DNA from: Clostridium sp. CX1
GTDB lineage: Bacteria > Bacillota > Clostridia > Clostridiales > Clostridiaceae
Direction of reading: 5' to 3'
Assembly (NCBI RefSeq): GCF_025398335.1
Contig: NZ_JAODOO010000018.1
Span: forward strand, 22,729 to 86,728
Length of the DNA: 64,000 nucleotides
Within the stretch, counting starts at the first letter, position 1; every line of letters starts with the position of its first letter. Made by a program: the position numbers and the translations under genes. Shown one piece after another: positions 62,377-64,000 of the stretch. A model generated the notes under the pieces. The model was not told the origin of the DNA. It saw nothing but the letters and a program-made list of their open reading frames with translations, and searched no databases.

Positions 62377-63381
62377 ATGGGAATGATAGCACTACATTTT
62401 TTCCCCCAAGGTAGTAGGAAAAATAAAATTGTTATAGGTCGTGGGAGTTACCATAAGGGTTCCGCAAAGCTTACTCCAGATAGCTCTGGTTTGGTAAATA
62501 AATTATGGGTCAAAGGCGGAAAAGCGATTAGTGAGCTATATACACAAAATATTACAGTTACATCTTCTGCAATTCAGTTGGATTATTCACCGAGAGAGCC
62601 TGTTGCAGTACAAGTTGGAGGGATTGTAAAGACTCTTGGAATACAGAATATACATCAACCTGGACAACATGACTTTTTACTTAATGTAAGTGAAAAATTA
62701 TTAATTCCCGATCTGTGTACAAGTGGAACTGGTACTATAAGTTACTGTTATGAATATCCTATAAAAATTTTAGTAGAAGAACCAATAAGTCAAGAACAAT
62801 ACGGAGTATTTGAGGATATATTAAATGTTGAAACTGATGATAAAGAACTTGCTTTAGAATTAGGCTTAAAACATTTATGGAAGTATTCTCAGCCTATTAT
62901 TATCGGTAGTATAAAGCCTTTTGAGGGAGTATATAAACCAGGAGAAATAATTAAGGTAGAATTACCTGATTTAAATGTAGATACTGAGTTGCAGATAAAA
63001 GAAGTTAGCTATGATAGTGCACCAAGGAAACCTTTAGATATTACACTGCAGCTTGAAACGGCAGAAAGAGATTTAAGTAATATTCTTAAGGACATGAACC
63101 AGAGGTTAGCTAAGTTAGAAAAAGAAACCTACAAAGATGATGAAGGACCTATAGAAAAATATATAGCTAAAGAAGAGCTGTTTAGTTGGAGGGAAGTAGC
63201 CACAGTACCACAACCTATACAGGATAGTGGTTGGCTATATTGGAATGAGGATTTAGTTAAGGTTTCTCCTTCAAATATTAATGAAAATATCAACTGGATA
63301 GAGTTTTTACAGGTTACATCAAGACCAGGACTATATCCTTTAGATAATTTATATCCAAGTGAAGATTTATACCCTATGTAA
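62377..63381 (+). CDS. Baseplate hub C-terminal half (Gp37-like), apparently split
   Basis: The protein begins IALHFFPQGS, the sequence that in whole hub proteins follows the 'EWYID' segment at the end of the previous gene. KLTPDSSGLVNKLWVKGGKA and later hub-like strands come next, then a coiled coil (DLSNILKDMNQRLAKLEKE). It ends LYPLDNLYPSEDLYPM, related to the end of the previous protein. AGGAAGGTG precedes the ATG at 62377. Confidence 0.75.
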   Translation: MGMIALHFFPQGSRKNKIVIGRGSYHKGSAKLTPDSSGLVNKLWVKGGKAISELYTQNITVTSSAIQLDYSPREPVAVQVGGIVKTLGIQNIHQPGQHDFLLNVSEKLLIPDLCTSGTGTISYCYEYPIKILVEEPISQEQYGVFEDILNVETDDKELALELGLKHLWKYSQPIIIGSIKPFEGVYKPGEIIKVELPDLNVDTELQIKEVSYDSAPRKPLDITLQLETAERDLSNILKDMNQRLAKLEKETYKDDEGPIEKYIAKEELFSWREVATVPQPIQDSGWLYWNEDLVKVSPSNINENINWIEFLQVTSRPGLYPLDNLYPSEDLYPM

Positions 63382-63393
63382 AGGAGTGAGTTT

Positions 63394-63867
63394 ATGAATA
63401 TAGATACAAGTTGGCTAGGACAATGGGAGATTGAAATAAAAGAAAATGGAGTCATTAAAGAAATAGTGCCAATAAAACATAATCTTATAACAGATGCAGG
63501 ACTAAATATGATTAGAGATATGCTTAAGGGTGCTATAAATGATGCACAGATTAAGTATGTAGCGTTAGGAAATGATTCAACTCCACCAGATCCAGCAGAT
63601 ATTAAACTAAAAAGTGAGCAATTTAGAAAAGTAGTAACTAATAGAAACAATGACCCAGTACAAGCAGGCAAGCTTTATACAGAACTTTATGTTGCTGATA
63701 CTGAAGCTAATAGTTTTAAATGTGAAGAAATAGCATGGTTTGCAGGTGTAGGGGCTACTGCTACAAAGGATAGTGGTATATGTATTGCAAGAATATTATA
63801 TAGCAGACAGAAAAGTGCTACTGAAAGCTGGACAATTCGTAGAACTGATACTGTAAGTAGAGGGTAG
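63394..63867 (+). CDS. Tail tip or fibre-associated protein
   Basis: The 157 residues (WLGQWEIEIKENGVIKEIVPIKHNLITDAGLNMIRDML, later IKYVALGNDSTPPDPAD) resemble a small family found downstream of hub genes in Firmicute phages. Function is not established. AAAGGAGTGAG precedes the ATG. Confidence 0.65.
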   Translation: MNIDTSWLGQWEIEIKENGVIKEIVPIKHNLITDAGLNMIRDMLKGAINDAQIKYVALGNDSTPPDPADIKLKSEQFRKVVTNRNNDPVQAGKLYTELYVADTEANSFKCEEIAWFAGVGATATKDSGICIARILYSRQKSATESWTIRRTDTVSRG

Positions 63868-63875
63868 GTGGAATT

Positions 63876-64000
63876 ATGTCAATAGGAGACTATAAAAAAA
63901 CAACCTGGAACGCTGGTGGAGCTCCCGGGATTAGTGCTCAAAGATTGCAAAATATTGAGGATAAAATCGAAGAAGTGGACAAGGATTATGCGTCGCATTT
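63876..64000 (+). CDS. Start of a further tail gene, truncated by window end
   Basis: ATG 63876, after GTAGGTGG, opens a frame (MSIGDYKKTTWNAGGAPGIS, then AQRLQNIEDKIEEVD) that is still open at the window edge. The style fits the start of a phage tail fibre or appendage protein. Confidence 0.6.
   Translation, partial: MSIGDYKKTTWNAGGAPGISAQRLQNIEDKIEEVDKDYASH

Larger units (their letters stand above)
33619..64000. mobile_element. Prophage of siphovirus type integrated at tRNA-Sec (right end outside window)
   Basis: From the tRNA 3' end on, genes switch to phage content in the standard order: integrase, repressor module, early and recombination genes, replication, HNH/terminase, portal, protease, capsid, connectors, tail. 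Genes are small, tightly packed and often start with TTG or GTG. The left attachment site should lie in the tRNA-Sec 3' end, which is kept intact. No right end, holin or endolysin is seen before base 64000. Confidence 0.93.

Noticed and set aside
61750..63381. Simple point mutation splitting the hub gene
   Set aside because: The first gene has extra unrelated codons at its end and the second has a proper ribosome binding site, so a single stop or frameshift does not account for it.
63129..63671. 180-codon minus-strand frame
   Set aside because: It spans the junction of two plus-strand tail genes with good ribosome binding sites and has no family features.

Overview
The window is AT-rich, low-GC Firmicute DNA, most like Clostridium sensu stricto. 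Three things point there: the order maf-radC-mreBCD-mrdA-minCDE-rodA-mgsA-(SpoIVFA/B-like)-rplU-prp-rpmA-obgE, which follows the Bacillus subtilis mreB-to-obg region but lacks spo0B; an N-terminally extended ribosomal protein L27 next to its Prp protease; and a complete selenocysteine set, selD-selA-selB-tRNA-Sec.

Bases 1-4700 hold a polyferredoxin, a convergent sigma-54-dependent regulator with a histidine-rich linker, a CheX-like phosphatase, a GNAT acetyltransferase and a SPOR-domain membrane protein. Bases 4.7-25.7 kb are a dense core housekeeping run on the plus strand: cell shape and septum placement (MreBCD, PBP2, RodA, MinCDE), probable sporulation proteolysis (M23 and M50 pair), a TIGR03960/TIGR03936 pair, RNase G, ribosomal proteins L21 and L27, ObgE, YhbY, NadD, YqeK and RidA. 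Bases 25.8-33.6 kb carry an RluD-type pseudouridine synthase, a D,D-carboxypeptidase on the minus strand, a ComEA-like protein and the selenocysteine locus. selD is itself a selenoprotein gene, with an in-frame TGA at its catalytic position.

From the 3' end of tRNA-Sec to the right edge lies a prophage of siphovirus (HK97-like) plan, cut off by the window end. Its modules in order are: integrase next to attL; lysogeny (ImmA-type protein, CI-like and Cro-like regulators around an operator region); early genes (ParB-like, HTH, small proteins); recombination and replication (ERF annealing protein, DUF1351, HD protein, SSB, cytosine methyltransferase, a second tyrosine recombinase, ERCC4 nuclease, primase-helicase, a repeat-rich candidate origin); late regulator; HNH and terminase; head (portal, ClpP-type protease, capsid, connectors); and tail (tail tube, frameshifted chaperone, tape measure, hub proteins). 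The right attachment site and the lysis genes are outside the window.

The most interesting points are the Sec-coded SelD beside a prophage in tRNA-Sec, a CCCAAAC -1 frameshift site in the tail chaperone gene, a hub protein that seems split into two genes sharing a terminal LYPS repeat, a cluster of nine ATGTAAT repeats after the primase, and an undescribed structured element at 16.9 kb.
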